A stretch of 64,000 bases of DNA from CALBPI01 sp039033995. Lineage in GTDB: Bacteria; Pseudomonadota; Gammaproteobacteria; Steroidobacterales; Woeseiaceae. Where the stretch lies: positions 1 through 64,000 of the forward strand of contig JBCCBP010000007.1 in NCBI GenBank assembly GCA_039033995.1. The letters are read 5' to 3'. The notes under the pieces are model-generated. The model was not told the origin of the DNA, did not search any database, and saw nothing but the letters and a program-made list of their open reading frames with translations. Below, piece by piece: positions 8,552-17,323 of this stretch. The first letter of the stretch is position 1. Each line of letters begins with the position of its first letter. Position numbers and translations under genes: made by a program.

Positions 8552-10276
8552 ATGACGATCCGCTTTGCAGGTCCGTTTGCCGCTGTATGCGTCGGGCTGA
8601 TGTTTGTGATGTGCGCGGGCAACGTGAATGCCGAGGTCTACGTCACGGTGGATCGCACGACGGTACAGACTAATGAGTCTTTCACGATGGTGTTAAATGC
8701 GGACAATGGCGAGCAGGGCGAGCCGGAAGTGGATGGCTTGTCGCAGCATTTCGATGTCCTCGGGCGTAGTCAATCAAGCAGCATTAGCCTGGTCAATGGC
8801 GAGCGCACGTCCAGTCGCCGTTGGACCTATGTTCTGTTACCCAAGGGTCCCGGCACATTTACGATTCCCCCGCTGCGCGTCGGCAATGGTGCCAGCGAGC
8901 CGGTAGATATTCGTGTCACCGCGGCTGTCGTTGAAGCGCCGGGTGAGGCCGATGTGTTTTTTGAGGTGTCGCTGGATCGCGAGCAATCGTGGGTACAGGC
9001 ACAGGTGATTTACACCATCAAACTGTACTTGGGTGTCGCGACACGCCAAACATCGCTGGCCGAACCGAATATCTCCGGTGGCGAAGTGCTGGTAGAACAA
9101 CTGCCGGAAGACAAGCGTTATGAAGCGCAGGTGGGATCCCGCTTGTATACGGTCGTAGAGCGCCGCTATGCGCTGTTCCCACAAGTCAGTGGCGAATTTG
9201 AAATCGCGCCGGCGCGCTTCACGGCGAGTCTTTGGGAGCGTGGCCGTATTTCCTCACCGCGTGTATTTTCGTCAGAGCCGTTGTCGCTTAGCGTCGCACC
9301 CACCGTGGCACCACCACCGGCCTATGCGGACGCTGCCTGGTTGCCAGCCAAGCAACTGACGTTGCAAGCAACGCTGCGACCGGACGACGGTATTCTCGAG
9401 CCGGGCGAGCCGGCCAATATTCGCTTGCAGATTGTCGCTCGTGGACTGTTGCCCGAGCAGCTCCCGGAGCAGACGTTTGACGTTGCCGATGGACTTCGAG
9501 TGTATCCCGATCAGCCTGACCTGCAGCAACGCACCGTTGACGATACGATCGAGTCCGTCCGTCAACAGGGCTTCGCTATTATTGCGTCACGGGGCGGCGT
9601 GTTTGAACTGCCGGAGTTGGCGTTACCCTGGTTCAATACCGACACCGGCGCGTGGGAAGTGGCGATGGACTCACTGCCCGAAATCCGAGCGGCCGGTGTG
9701 GTGTCGGCGGCACCGGTCGAGGCGGTGAGCGATGCGTTGCCGGATACATTGCCGGATCAGGCAGAGAGTGCCGACACTGTTGCGCTACCGGTCTCTGCGA
9801 AAGCGCAAATTTTTCGACTGAAGCTGATCAATTACGGATTACTCGCGTTGTGGCTGCTGACCGTTTGGGTGATGTGGCGCTCGCAACGCGTTCGTCATAC
9901 GCAGCGCCGCCGCGCGCGCAAGTCACATGATGCGGAAGCACCATTCCGCTCTGCGCAAAAAGCGTTTCGTCAGGTGCACCGCGCCTGCGACAAGAATGAC
10001 CCAGGCGCGGCGCGCAGTGCACTACTGGATTGGGCGCGCGCGTACTGGCCTGACCAGCCAACGCGGACACTCGGTGATATCGCCCGGCGACTGCCGGCTG
10101 CCGAGTGCGAACCTATAGAGGCACTCAATCGGCATTTTTATGCGGCGGAGCCGTCGCCATGGCGAGGCAAGTCCCTGCACGAGGCGCTGATTCGTATCAA
10201 CCGTCCTGGTATGGAGGCGCGCTTGAGCGATCCATCTTTGTTGCCGCCGCTGCTGGCTGAAAATACGCGGCGCTAG
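8552..10276 (+). CDS. BatD family protein
   Basis: 574 residues from the ATG at 8552, preferred over the ATG at 8537 because AGGA lies 6 bases before it and it begins the signal peptide (MTIRFAGPFAAVCVG... NVNAEV). The long beta-rich periplasmic part has the BatD features VDRTTVQTNESFTM and RRWTYVLLPKGPGTFTIPPL. One transmembrane helix (LINYGLLALWLLTVWVMW, about residue 425-443) and a cytoplasmic helical tail of about 125 residues follow. BatD proteins complete the Bat/aerotolerance operon. It is the last gene; a dyad follows its stop. Confidence 0.92.
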   Translation: MTIRFAGPFAAVCVGLMFVMCAGNVNAEVYVTVDRTTVQTNESFTMVLNADNGEQGEPEVDGLSQHFDVLGRSQSSSISLVNGERTSSRRWTYVLLPKGPGTFTIPPLRVGNGASEPVDIRVTAAVVEAPGEADVFFEVSLDREQSWVQAQVIYTIKLYLGVATRQTSLAEPNISGGEVLVEQLPEDKRYEAQVGSRLYTVVERRYALFPQVSGEFEIAPARFTASLWERGRISSPRVFSSEPLSLSVAPTVAPPPAYADAAWLPAKQLTLQATLRPDDGILEPGEPANIRLQIVARGLLPEQLPEQTFDVADGLRVYPDQPDLQQRTVDDTIESVRQQGFAIIASRGGVFELPELALPWFNTDTGAWEVAMDSLPEIRAAGVVSAAPVEAVSDALPDTLPDQAESADTVALPVSAKAQIFRLKLINYGLLALWLLTVWVMWRSQRVRHTQRRRARKSHDAEAPFRSAQKAFRQVHRACDKNDPGAARSALLDWARAYWPDQPTRTLGDIARRLPAAECEPIEALNRHFYAAEPSPWRGKSLHEALIRINRPGMEARLSDPSLLPPLLAENTRR

Positions 10277-10309
10277 CGGTCACAGCAGGATTCGGGTGGC
10301 CCGCTAGCG
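10271..10309. repeat. Inverted repeat at the end of the bat operon
   Basis: CGCTAGCGG at 10271-10279 is matched by CCGCTAGCG at 10301-10309, a perfect 9-base dyad with a 21-base loop that overlaps the BatD stop codon. No T-run follows, so it is not a canonical intrinsic terminator. It may stabilise the 3' end of the operon mRNA. Confidence 0.45.
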
Positions 10310-10332
10310 AATGGCCGGGCACAGTAGGCATC

Positions 10333-11190
10333 ATGAATGATGCAGACCTAATCGACACACGTGACTATCGGCGCATCGAACGCGCCATCGCGTGGATCGA
10401 CGCCCACCATCGCGACCAACCGAGCGTTGCCGATATGGCCCGTGCGGTCAATCTCAGCGATGCACATTTTTCTCGCTTGTTTACGCGCTGGGCGGGTATC
10501 AGTCCGCAGCGTTATCTGGCCTCGTTGACGCTCGAAGAAGCACGTTTTGCCTTGTCGCGACAGGCTAGCGTTGAGATGGCGGCGGACTATGCGGGATTAT
10601 CCGGCGCTGGCCGCCTGCATGACCTGTTCGTCCGCATTGATGCCGTCAGCCCTGGTGAGTTCAAGCGGCTCGGCGATGGTGTTACGTTTCGTTACGGTTT
10701 CGCGGAGAGTGCTTTCGGTGATGCCATGTTGGTCGAGAGCCCGCGGGGCATTGTGTCACTCTCGCTCGATCAGGTCGGACAACGCAGCGCGCGCCTTGCC
10801 GGCTGCCAGTCAGCATGGCCAAACGCAGCGTTGCGTCATGACGCGCAACTTTCGCAACGGATCGCGCAGTTGTTGGATCCCGTCGCTCACCGGCTACAGG
10901 AGACGATCACCGTGACACTCGCCGGTACACCGTTTCAACACAAAGTCTGGCAGGCGTTGTTGGAGCTACCCATGGGTGCGACCTGCTCGTATTCGGAACT
11001 TGCCGGCGCCATTGGTAGGCCCGGTGCGTCACGTGCCGTTGGTTCGGCGGTAGGCAAGAATGCAGTCGCGGTGTTGATTCCTTGTCACCGAGTGCTGCGC
11101 GCTGGCGGCGCATTAGGCGGTTATCGCTGGGGAGAATCCCACAAACGTTTATTGCTGGCATGGGAACGCTGCCAACGACTGCGCGCCTGA
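10333..11190 (+). CDS. Ada-like protein: AraC HTH plus methylated-DNA-cysteine methyltransferase
   Basis: 285 residues. Residues about 13-112 form an AraC-type double helix-turn-helix (DMARAVNLSDAHFSRLFTRW). Residues about 195-280 are the O6-alkylguanine alkyltransferase domain with the active site IPCHRV (C251) and the following GGALGGYRWG. It repairs O6-methylguanine by suicidal transfer to the cysteine. It lacks the N-terminal zinc/phosphotriester-accepting domain of E. coli Ada, so any gene activation would have to be triggered another way. It stands alone, with short gaps on both sides. Confidence 0.93.
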   Translation: MNDADLIDTRDYRRIERAIAWIDAHHRDQPSVADMARAVNLSDAHFSRLFTRWAGISPQRYLASLTLEEARFALSRQASVEMAADYAGLSGAGRLHDLFVRIDAVSPGEFKRLGDGVTFRYGFAESAFGDAMLVESPRGIVSLSLDQVGQRSARLAGCQSAWPNAALRHDAQLSQRIAQLLDPVAHRLQETITVTLAGTPFQHKVWQALLELPMGATCSYSELAGAIGRPGASRAVGSAVGKNAVAVLIPCHRVLRAGGALGGYRWGESHKRLLLAWERCQRLRA

Positions 11191-11332
11191 CGTCGGACGG
11201 TGTTATCCTTGGCCGGCATAGGCTGAACGAATCGCTCGCTACACTGTGAGCATCAGCTTGTTCGACCGGGTTCGGGACCGGCCCTTTTCGCTGTGCGCTT
11301 CGGCGTGCTTCATTTGCGTGCAGGATTTTGCC

Positions 11333-12235
11333 ATGAGCCCTGGTCATTGGTTGCTGATGATCGCCGTTAACTTGTGTTTCGGTTTGAATCTTGTCGCCGC
11401 CAAGTTCGCATTAGTCGAGCTTCCGCCATTCGCCTTCACGTCACTGCGATTTGCGCTCGTTTTGCTGGTGCTCGCGCCGTTCCTGCGTGTACATCGTGGT
11501 CAGATGTGGCCTCTGATCGGGGTTGGACTGCTGATGGGCACGTTGCACTTTGCCTTCATTACGCTGGGTCTGGCGTTCGCCGATGATGTATCGACCGTCG
11601 CGATCGTGACCCAACTTGGCGTGCCGTGGGCGACCCTGATGTCAGTCGTGTTTCTCGGCGAGGTGATTCGATGGCGGCGCTGGCTCGGCATCAGCCTGTC
11701 TTTCTTCGGTGTGGCCGTGATTGGTTTCGACCCGCAGGTTTTCGACTATTGGGAGGCGGTCGTGCTCGTCGTTCTGTCGACCATCGCAGGCGCTGCGGGA
11801 CTGACGCTGATGAAAGGCAAGGTCACTGTCAACGCGTTTCAGCTACAGGGGTGGCTTGCCGTCGTGGCATTTCCGACACTCGGCTTATTGTCTCTAGCCA
11901 CCGAGCAGGGTCAGTACGATGCCATATTGTCGTTGTCCCCCTTTGTCATTGGTTGCCTGGTCTTCTCGGCGTTTGGCGCGAGTCTGATCGGTCACGGTGG
12001 TACCTACGAGTTGCTGCGCCACTACGAGCTGTCGCTAGTGAGCCCACTGTTGCTACTCACGACTATTTTCGGTGTGGTGTTCGGTGTCATCTTGTTGGAC
12101 GATGTCGTGACGCCCCGCATTGTTGTTGGCGGCATCATTACGCTGGGTGGTGCTTTACTGATCACACTGCGGAACGGCAATCGCGGTGCTGCGACACCCA
12201 TCGATCAGCCTGCGGTGCCTGCGCCAAAGCGGTAG
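11333..12235 (+). CDS. EamA/DMT family exporter
   Basis: 300 residues from the ATG at 11333, chosen because AGGA lies 7 bases upstream and it starts right at the first membrane helix (MSPGHWLLMIAVNL); an upstream GTG in frame adds 29 residues of non-membrane sequence. About ten transmembrane helices in two EamA repeats are seen, with motifs such as ALVELPPFAFTSLRFAL and HGGTYELLRHYELSLVSPLLLL. Transporters of this superfamily export amino acids or other small metabolites; the substrate is not predictable. Confidence 0.9.
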   Translation: MSPGHWLLMIAVNLCFGLNLVAAKFALVELPPFAFTSLRFALVLLVLAPFLRVHRGQMWPLIGVGLLMGTLHFAFITLGLAFADDVSTVAIVTQLGVPWATLMSVVFLGEVIRWRRWLGISLSFFGVAVIGFDPQVFDYWEAVVLVVLSTIAGAAGLTLMKGKVTVNAFQLQGWLAVVAFPTLGLLSLATEQGQYDAILSLSPFVIGCLVFSAFGASLIGHGGTYELLRHYELSLVSPLLLLTTIFGVVFGVILLDDVVTPRIVVGGIITLGGALLITLRNGNRGAATPIDQPAVPAPKR

Positions 12236-12244
12236 ACTTCAGCT

Positions 12245-12931
12245 GTGTTTGATGTTGATGCGATCAGTCTGGATCTCGACGATACGTTGTGGCCCGTAAA
12301 GCCCGTGATCATTGCGGCCGAGCGTGCGATGCGCGATTTTCTTCGCACCCAATATCCCGCGGTAGTTCCCTATTTGAACGACGACGCGTTGCTAGCGGCC
12401 CGTCGGCGCGCTGTCGCCGCTTATCCTGATCGCACCTACGACCTGACATTCCTGCGCAAGCAGGTGCTCCGAGAATTGGCCAACGAAGCCGGGCTCGATC
12501 ACACGCTCGTCGAGCCGGCTTTTGCAGTGTTCGATGATCAGCGCAATCAAGTTGATTTTTATCCGGGTGCGCTGTCGGTGGTGCAAGCGATTGCCGGCCG
12601 CTACAAGGTCATCGGTTGCAGTAATGGCAATGCAGATCTTGAGCGCATTGGCATTGCAGGCCATTTCCATGCGCACGTCTGTGCGCGTAGTGCCGGTGCG
12701 GCCAAACCGGACGCGCGCATCTTTAGCGCCGTCGCGGCGGCGGCTGGTGTATCGCCAGAGCGTATCTTGCATATCGGTGATCATGCCGATGCAGATGTGC
12801 GCGGCGCGCTCGCTGCCGGCATGCAGGCCCTGTGGATACAGAACGACATAGCGTGGCCTGACAGGACGCCACAGCCGGCAACACTGCGTTGTATTGCTGA
12901 TTTACCCGAGTCAGGGTTGCTGGATCTCTGA
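12245..12931 (+). CDS. HAD family phosphatase, YigB-like
   Basis: 228 residues, GTG start. HAD motif I SLDLDDTLWP, motif II GCSNGNA, the conserved Lys of motif III in AAKPDARIF, and motif IV ILHIGDHADADVRGA are all present, with a helical cap between motifs I and II. The sequence resembles YigB, which hydrolyses FMN and other small phosphates; substrate is an inference. Its stop overlaps the next start by one base (TGATG). Confidence 0.88.
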   Translation: MFDVDAISLDLDDTLWPVKPVIIAAERAMRDFLRTQYPAVVPYLNDDALLAARRRAVAAYPDRTYDLTFLRKQVLRELANEAGLDHTLVEPAFAVFDDQRNQVDFYPGALSVVQAIAGRYKVIGCSNGNADLERIGIAGHFHAHVCARSAGAAKPDARIFSAVAAAAGVSPERILHIGDHADADVRGALAAGMQALWIQNDIAWPDRTPQPATLRCIADLPESGLLDL

Positions 12932-13857
12932 TGGCGTTGCCGCTTATCGTTTTTGTGCCGGGCATGAAGCCCAAGCCAGAGCCCGACTTGCATCGCGATG
13001 CGGTGTATCGCTGCTTGCACGAAGGGCTTCGGCGAGTTGATCCGGAAGTGGCAGAGGACCTGGCAGCTCATCGTGAGGGCTTTCGTCGCGCGCATTGGAC
13101 CTGGGTGTTCTACCAACGTTATCGAGATATCAATATCGATCTGCCGGGCATTGAACAACTATTGCAACAGCCGGCGCCAAGCCCCGCGGATCGCAAGCAG
13201 GCGTTGGCGCTGCGAACGCGACTGACACGACTGCTATTCCTGCTGGGTGACACCTTGCCGTTTCTGATAAACAGTCTGGCGGGTGATGATATGCGGGTTA
13301 CGTTGGCCGACGTTACGCGGTATGTCGATAATCGGGATGGCATCGGCGATCGCGTGCGAGCAGATCTCCTGACCGTTTTGGGCGACGCTGCTGCGGCGCA
13401 TCGACCAGTATTGTTGATCGGCCATAGTCTCGGGTCTGTCATCAGCTGGGATGCGCTATGGGAACTGAGCCACGTATCGGCAAGCGACGTGCCTGTCGAC
13501 TTGTTCATGACGCTTGGTAGTCCCCTCGGCAATAAAGTGATACAGCGCGGTCTGCGGGGTCGACATGCCATCGGCGCGGACCGTTTTCCGCACAACGTGC
13601 GCCGCTGGGTCAATCTGGTGGCTTATGGTGAGCTCACAGCGTTGGATCGACGCATGTCGAACGACTTTGCGGACATGCTGACCGTTGGCGCAGCTGACAG
13701 TATCGAAGACTATGATGTCTTCAATCACTATCGGGAGAACGGTCGCTTACTCGTGCACAGCGAGTACGGCTATCTCGTCAATCGCACCACTGCGGGCATC
13801 ATCGCTGACTGGTGGCGGCAGCACCGGCCTGACTTGCCAGCCAGGCCGATACGCTAG
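12931..13857 (+). CDS. Alpha/beta hydrolase, lipase-like
   Basis: 308 residues. The serine nucleophile elbow LLIGHSLGSVISWDAL is clear, preceded by an N-terminal strand LPLIVFVPGMKP that would form the oxyanion region. TLGSPLG and a His near HSEYG complete the likely triad. No signal peptide is seen, so the protein is probably cytoplasmic. It is coupled to the HAD gene. The substrate is unknown; esters or lipids are possible. It is convergent with the OmpA-like gene, 12 bases away, with no terminator between. Confidence 0.8.
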   Translation: MALPLIVFVPGMKPKPEPDLHRDAVYRCLHEGLRRVDPEVAEDLAAHREGFRRAHWTWVFYQRYRDINIDLPGIEQLLQQPAPSPADRKQALALRTRLTRLLFLLGDTLPFLINSLAGDDMRVTLADVTRYVDNRDGIGDRVRADLLTVLGDAAAAHRPVLLIGHSLGSVISWDALWELSHVSASDVPVDLFMTLGSPLGNKVIQRGLRGRHAIGADRFPHNVRRWVNLVAYGELTALDRRMSNDFADMLTVGAADSIEDYDVFNHYRENGRLLVHSEYGYLVNRTTAGIIADWWRQHRPDLPARPIR

Positions 13858-13869
13858 CTGCGCGTTGGG

Positions 13870-15321
13870 TCAATTGATGCGTGGTTCGATGACGATATCG
13901 ATACGTCGATTGCGTGCGCGACCGGCGGACGTTTCGTTGTTGGCGATGGGTCGAGTCTCGCCATAGCCTGTCGCCGTAACGCGATTGCTCGGAATACGCA
14001 TGGCATTCAGCATGTACTGCTGCACGGCATCCGCGCGTGACTGCGACAACGTCTGATTCGTCTGATCGCCGCCGTAAGAATCGGTATGACCTTCGACGAT
14101 GATGCTGGAGCGTGGGAAGACGTCAATGGCCTTTTCCACTTTCTCAAGCAACGGGTATAACTCCGGTGTGATGGCAGACTGACCACTCGCGAAACTCAGC
14201 CCCACGAGACGCAGCGTGACGGTATTGCCTTCCCGGAAGACAAGCGCCTCGTCGCGGGCGAACATCTTTTCGACCGTATCGAACTGCTCTCGAATACGAT
14301 TTTGTTGCTGGAGACGCTGCATCAAGGCCGCGCGTTCCTCGGTGGCGCCGCCGAGTTTCTGATCGAGCAGACGAATCTCTTCGCTCAATTCTTCGACGCG
14401 CAGTTGATTGTCTCTCAGCTCTTGGGTTAATGACTGGTTCGATTCTCTCAGTTGCACAATGTAATCGGTGAGCTGTGCCGCCAGTGCATCGCCACCGTTG
14501 GCCAGGTCGGGGACCATATCAGCAGCGCCAGCGACATCGGCTAACGGGCGTTCCCACGACAAGATCAGATTCTCGGTGGTTAGGTCCTTGTCTCTGACGC
14601 GTCGTACGACCTCCGCCAGATAGATCGCGTGTCGCGCTTCGTAATTGGCTTGTTGTGCCAGGTTACGCGGCAGGTCGGTGTCATAGCGATTTTCGTTGAG
14701 TTCTTTCTCTGCGCGGGCCAGCAAGTCTCGAGATTTCTTCAGGGTCACCGGTGCGTAGCGGCCGACGCGCGCACGCTCGGCATCTGCCAGCAGTTGCCGC
14801 GTCTCGCTCAGGTAGCGGGTCTTGATGGCGCCAAGCTCGGCGTCGCGGTACAAACTCTCGGCTTCAATACCATAGCGCTTACCAGATTTAAGGTCACCGC
14901 GCTCGAGCACCCTGATGGCGTCGGCGAACTTATCCTCCGCGTCACTCCAGATCGGCGCGGATAGTGTTGGCGCATCGGCACCTCGGGCATCGATACGGGT
15001 CTTGATGACGCCGCTCAGTGTCAGCTTGGTGAGTGCTGCCGACTCGGTGGCTTCTTCAAATCGCGCTGTCGCATCCGCCAGTCGCGAACGCACGACTTCC
15101 ACGTTGCGACCGCGATCCAGTGCTTCTTCCGCACTCGCGTACGCTTTGCTGCCGCGTTCGAAATTGCGAGGTGCGAGCAGTTCAGCTTCTGCCTGACGTG
15201 CTGCTTCAAAGGCTGCGTCAGCCTCCGCAAACAGGCTGTCGCGCAAGGTCTGCGCCGTCGCTGGGACTGCCGAGATGGCGATGGACAACAGAACAAAAAC
15301 TGAAAAGATCTTTTTATTCAT
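13870..15321 (-). CDS. OmpA family cell-envelope protein with long helical domain
   Basis: 483 residues. A signal peptide (MNKKIFSVFVLLS... ATAQ) is followed by about 300 residues of Ala/Glu/Arg-rich helix and coiled coil (DUF4398-like at the start; RESNQSLTQELRDNQLRVEE later). A C-terminal OmpA peptidoglycan-binding domain has IIVEGHTDSYGG, LSQSRADAVQQYML, ATGYGETRPIA and GRARNRRIDIV. Such proteins link the outer membrane or periplasmic structures to peptidoglycan. There is no beta-barrel, so anchoring is through the OmpA domain. Confidence 0.9.
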   Translation of the reverse strand: MNKKIFSVFVLLSIAISAVPATAQTLRDSLFAEADAAFEAARQAEAELLAPRNFERGSKAYASAEEALDRGRNVEVVRSRLADATARFEEATESAALTKLTLSGVIKTRIDARGADAPTLSAPIWSDAEDKFADAIRVLERGDLKSGKRYGIEAESLYRDAELGAIKTRYLSETRQLLADAERARVGRYAPVTLKKSRDLLARAEKELNENRYDTDLPRNLAQQANYEARHAIYLAEVVRRVRDKDLTTENLILSWERPLADVAGAADMVPDLANGGDALAAQLTDYIVQLRESNQSLTQELRDNQLRVEELSEEIRLLDQKLGGATEERAALMQRLQQQNRIREQFDTVEKMFARDEALVFREGNTVTLRLVGLSFASGQSAITPELYPLLEKVEKAIDVFPRSSIIVEGHTDSYGGDQTNQTLSQSRADAVQQYMLNAMRIPSNRVTATGYGETRPIANNETSAGRARNRRIDIVIEPRIN

Positions 15322-15495
15322 CGAGTTAACTCGCTATTGGATGCGTTTGATCGAGTATTGTGCGGTGCCGTCCTCGGCGACGCAAGCGACGGTAATAACA
15401 AGAAGTGTTAAGCGGTCCACAGGTATGGGAACCCGGTAGTGTGCGGCTGGTCACAGTAATCAACGTGACCGATCTCTAAACTCAGGATTATGCAA

Positions 15496-15687
15496 ATGAA
15501 GTTCTACACACAGTTTCAGGTCGATGATGGCCGCTTCAAGGACAGTAACCTGTTCAGTGGCATCGTGGAACTGCAAGCAACGACAGCTGGCGACGTTTGT
15601 GAGAGCGACCTGCAGTTTTTGTTGTCACAGAATTTCGATCTCGAGTACGAGCATGTGCAACTGGTTAGCTGGTCTCAACTCCACTGA
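15496..15687 (+). CDS. Small conserved-looking protein, 63 aa
   Basis: MKFYTQFQVDDGRFKDSN and so on, acidic and rich in aromatic residues, with no signal or membrane segment. The ATG at 15496 is preferred to that at 15490 because AGGA lies 8 bases before it, while it would be only 2 bases before the other. A strong intrinsic terminator follows 28 bases after the stop, so it is a single-gene transcript. Codon use is like its neighbours. I do not recognise the family. Confidence 0.65.
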   Translation: MKFYTQFQVDDGRFKDSNLFSGIVELQATTAGDVCESDLQFLLSQNFDLEYEHVQLVSWSQLH

Positions 15688-15715
15688 GCCTGACCGATAC
15701 AAGATACCCCTGATC

Positions 15716-15743
15716 AGCCCGGCTTCGCCCGGGCTTTTTTTTT
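15716..15743 (+). terminator. Rho-independent terminator
   Basis: AGCCCGG (15716-15722) pairs with CCGGGCT (15729-15735) across a 6-base loop CTTCGC, followed by an uninterrupted run of nine T. It ends the transcript of the 63-aa gene. Confidence 0.92.
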
Positions 15744-15781
15744 GACCAAGGATGGTCTTATGCCGCGTAGGCCATGGACGG

Positions 15782-15840
15782 CCGAGAGCGACGGGTCAAA
15801 GCTGGTATTTCGCTGGCTGCGCCGTCCGAGAGCGACGGGT
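15782..15840. repeat. Short direct repeat in intergenic DNA
   Basis: CCGAGAGCGACGGGT occurs twice, at 15782-15796 and 15826-15840, a 44-base period. The flanks of the two copies (GGACGG and GCCGTC) are near complements. The copies lie in a 190-base gap between the terminator and the 79-aa gene. This could be a remnant of a dispersed intergenic repeat. Confidence 0.6.
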
Positions 15841-15935
15841 GTTTGTAGACTGCGCAGTCAAACTGGGTAGATCATGGACGTGCCTCGCTTGGGTCGGTAT
15901 ATTGCTGCGCATCGTTTAACCCCGGTACCCGGATT

Positions 15936-16175
15936 ATGACCGATGAAAAGCGCAGCCTGCCTCGCTTGTCGATGCGTCGAGTCGATCGCACAGACCCTGG
16001 TCTGACCGCGATCGAGCTTCACGATGGTCCTCAGTGTTGGGCGCGTATCCGCCGTGGTTCGGACGGCTTGTGTCTGCAGGTCATGCCGCATGCGGCCGGC
16101 GAGCCATGGCGATTGTCGTTTGCGGATATGGAGCGCAGCCTGTCTCATGTCAGGCGTCTATTTGGTGTCAAATAG
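15936..16175 (+). CDS. Small hypothetical protein, 79 aa
   Basis: MTDEKRSLPRLSMRRVDRTD... with a compact beta-like middle (PGLTAIELHDGPQCWARIRR) and a basic end. No signal peptide or membrane segment. No strong Shine-Dalgarno is seen before the ATG, so the start is uncertain. The frame has the same codon bias as its neighbours and no competing gene covers it. Function unknown. Confidence 0.5.
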   Translation: MTDEKRSLPRLSMRRVDRTDPGLTAIELHDGPQCWARIRRGSDGLCLQVMPHAAGEPWRLSFADMERSLSHVRRLFGVK

Positions 16176-16293
16176 GTCGATCATCGGCCTGTAAATCCGT
16201 CGGCATAGCCCCCATATTTTGTTTGATGTCCGCTGGCTGCTTGCAGGGCTTGCGTGAGACACTAACGAATTATTGAGACGACGCGGATGGATC

Positions 16294-17322
16294 ATGGCCT
16301 CTGAGCAACCCACGCTACGCGGTATTCCAATTGTTACCAGCGGGCAGAAATTCACGACTGAAGCCGGTTTCAAAGCCATCAAGAATGGCGTGAAATCAAA
16401 ACCGGATCGTGCTGGCGTTGAGATCGGCCGCAAGCCGCCCTGGCTGCGGGCCAAGTTACCAGCCGGCGAGAAATTCAGTAGCGTCAAGCAAACGGTCAAG
16501 GACAAGCGACTGAGTACTGTTTGTGAAGAGTCAATGTGCCCAAATATTGGCGAATGCTGGAATGCGGGTACTGCGACCATCATGGTGATGGGGTCAGTGT
16601 GCACTCGCGCGTGCCAGTTCTGCGCGGTCGATACCGGCAACCCAAAAGGTTGGCTGGATCACGAAGAGCCTGAAAATACCGCGCGTGCTGTGGAGATGAT
16701 GGGCCTTAAATATGTTGTCCTGACGTCCGTGGATCGCGATGACCTGCCAGATGGCGGGGCCAGCCACTATGCGGCCTGTGTACGAGCCATCAAGCAGCGC
16801 ACACCGGAAACCGCCGTCGAGGCTCTGACACCCGACTTTAATGGTGTCGAAGACGACGTCGCGCTGTTGCTGGATTCCGGTCTCGAAGTATTCGCGCAAA
16901 ATGTCGAAACCGTCGAACGCCTGACCCACCCGGTACGAGATCCACGCGCCGGGTATCGCCAGACTCTTGATGTACTCGCGTTTGCCAAGCGCTATCGGCC
17001 TGAGGTGTTGACGAAAACAAGTCTGATGCTGGGACTCGGTGAAACGGATGATGAGATTTTGCAGACGCTGGATGATCTCGCAGCGATTGGTTGCGACATC
17101 GTGACGTTTGGTCAATACCTGCGGCCGACTGTCAATCATCTGTCAATCGAGCGCTACGTCACGCCCGAAGAATTCAACGCGTATCGGGAGGCCGGTCTGC
17201 AACGCGGATTCCTGGAGGTCGTGTCTGGCCCGCTCGTGCGTTCCAGTTATCGCGCGGAACGCGTTCTTGAGAAGAACAATGTGGGTTTCGACGCCGCTGG
17301 CTCGCCGGTGGAGCGGTCCTAA
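16294..17322 (+). CDS. lipA: Lipoyl synthase
   Basis: 342 residues from the ATG at 16294. The radical-SAM enzyme inserts two sulfurs into octanoyl groups on lipoyl domains of 2-oxoacid dehydrogenases and GcvH. Both iron-sulfur clusters are covered: CEESMCPNIGEC (C77, C82, C88) for the auxiliary cluster and CTRACQFC (C103, C107, C110) for the SAM cluster. GLGETDDE and FGQYLRPT are also typical. No lipB octanoyltransferase gene is in the window, although the two are often adjacent. sohB starts one base after the stop. Confidence 0.97.
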   Translation: MASEQPTLRGIPIVTSGQKFTTEAGFKAIKNGVKSKPDRAGVEIGRKPPWLRAKLPAGEKFSSVKQTVKDKRLSTVCEESMCPNIGECWNAGTATIMVMGSVCTRACQFCAVDTGNPKGWLDHEEPENTARAVEMMGLKYVVLTSVDRDDLPDGGASHYAACVRAIKQRTPETAVEALTPDFNGVEDDVALLLDSGLEVFAQNVETVERLTHPVRDPRAGYRQTLDVLAFAKRYRPEVLTKTSLMLGLGETDDEILQTLDDLAAIGCDIVTFGQYLRPTVNHLSIERYVTPEEFNAYREAGLQRGFLEVVSGPLVRSSYRAERVLEKNNVGFDAAGSPVERS

Positions 17323-17323
17323 C

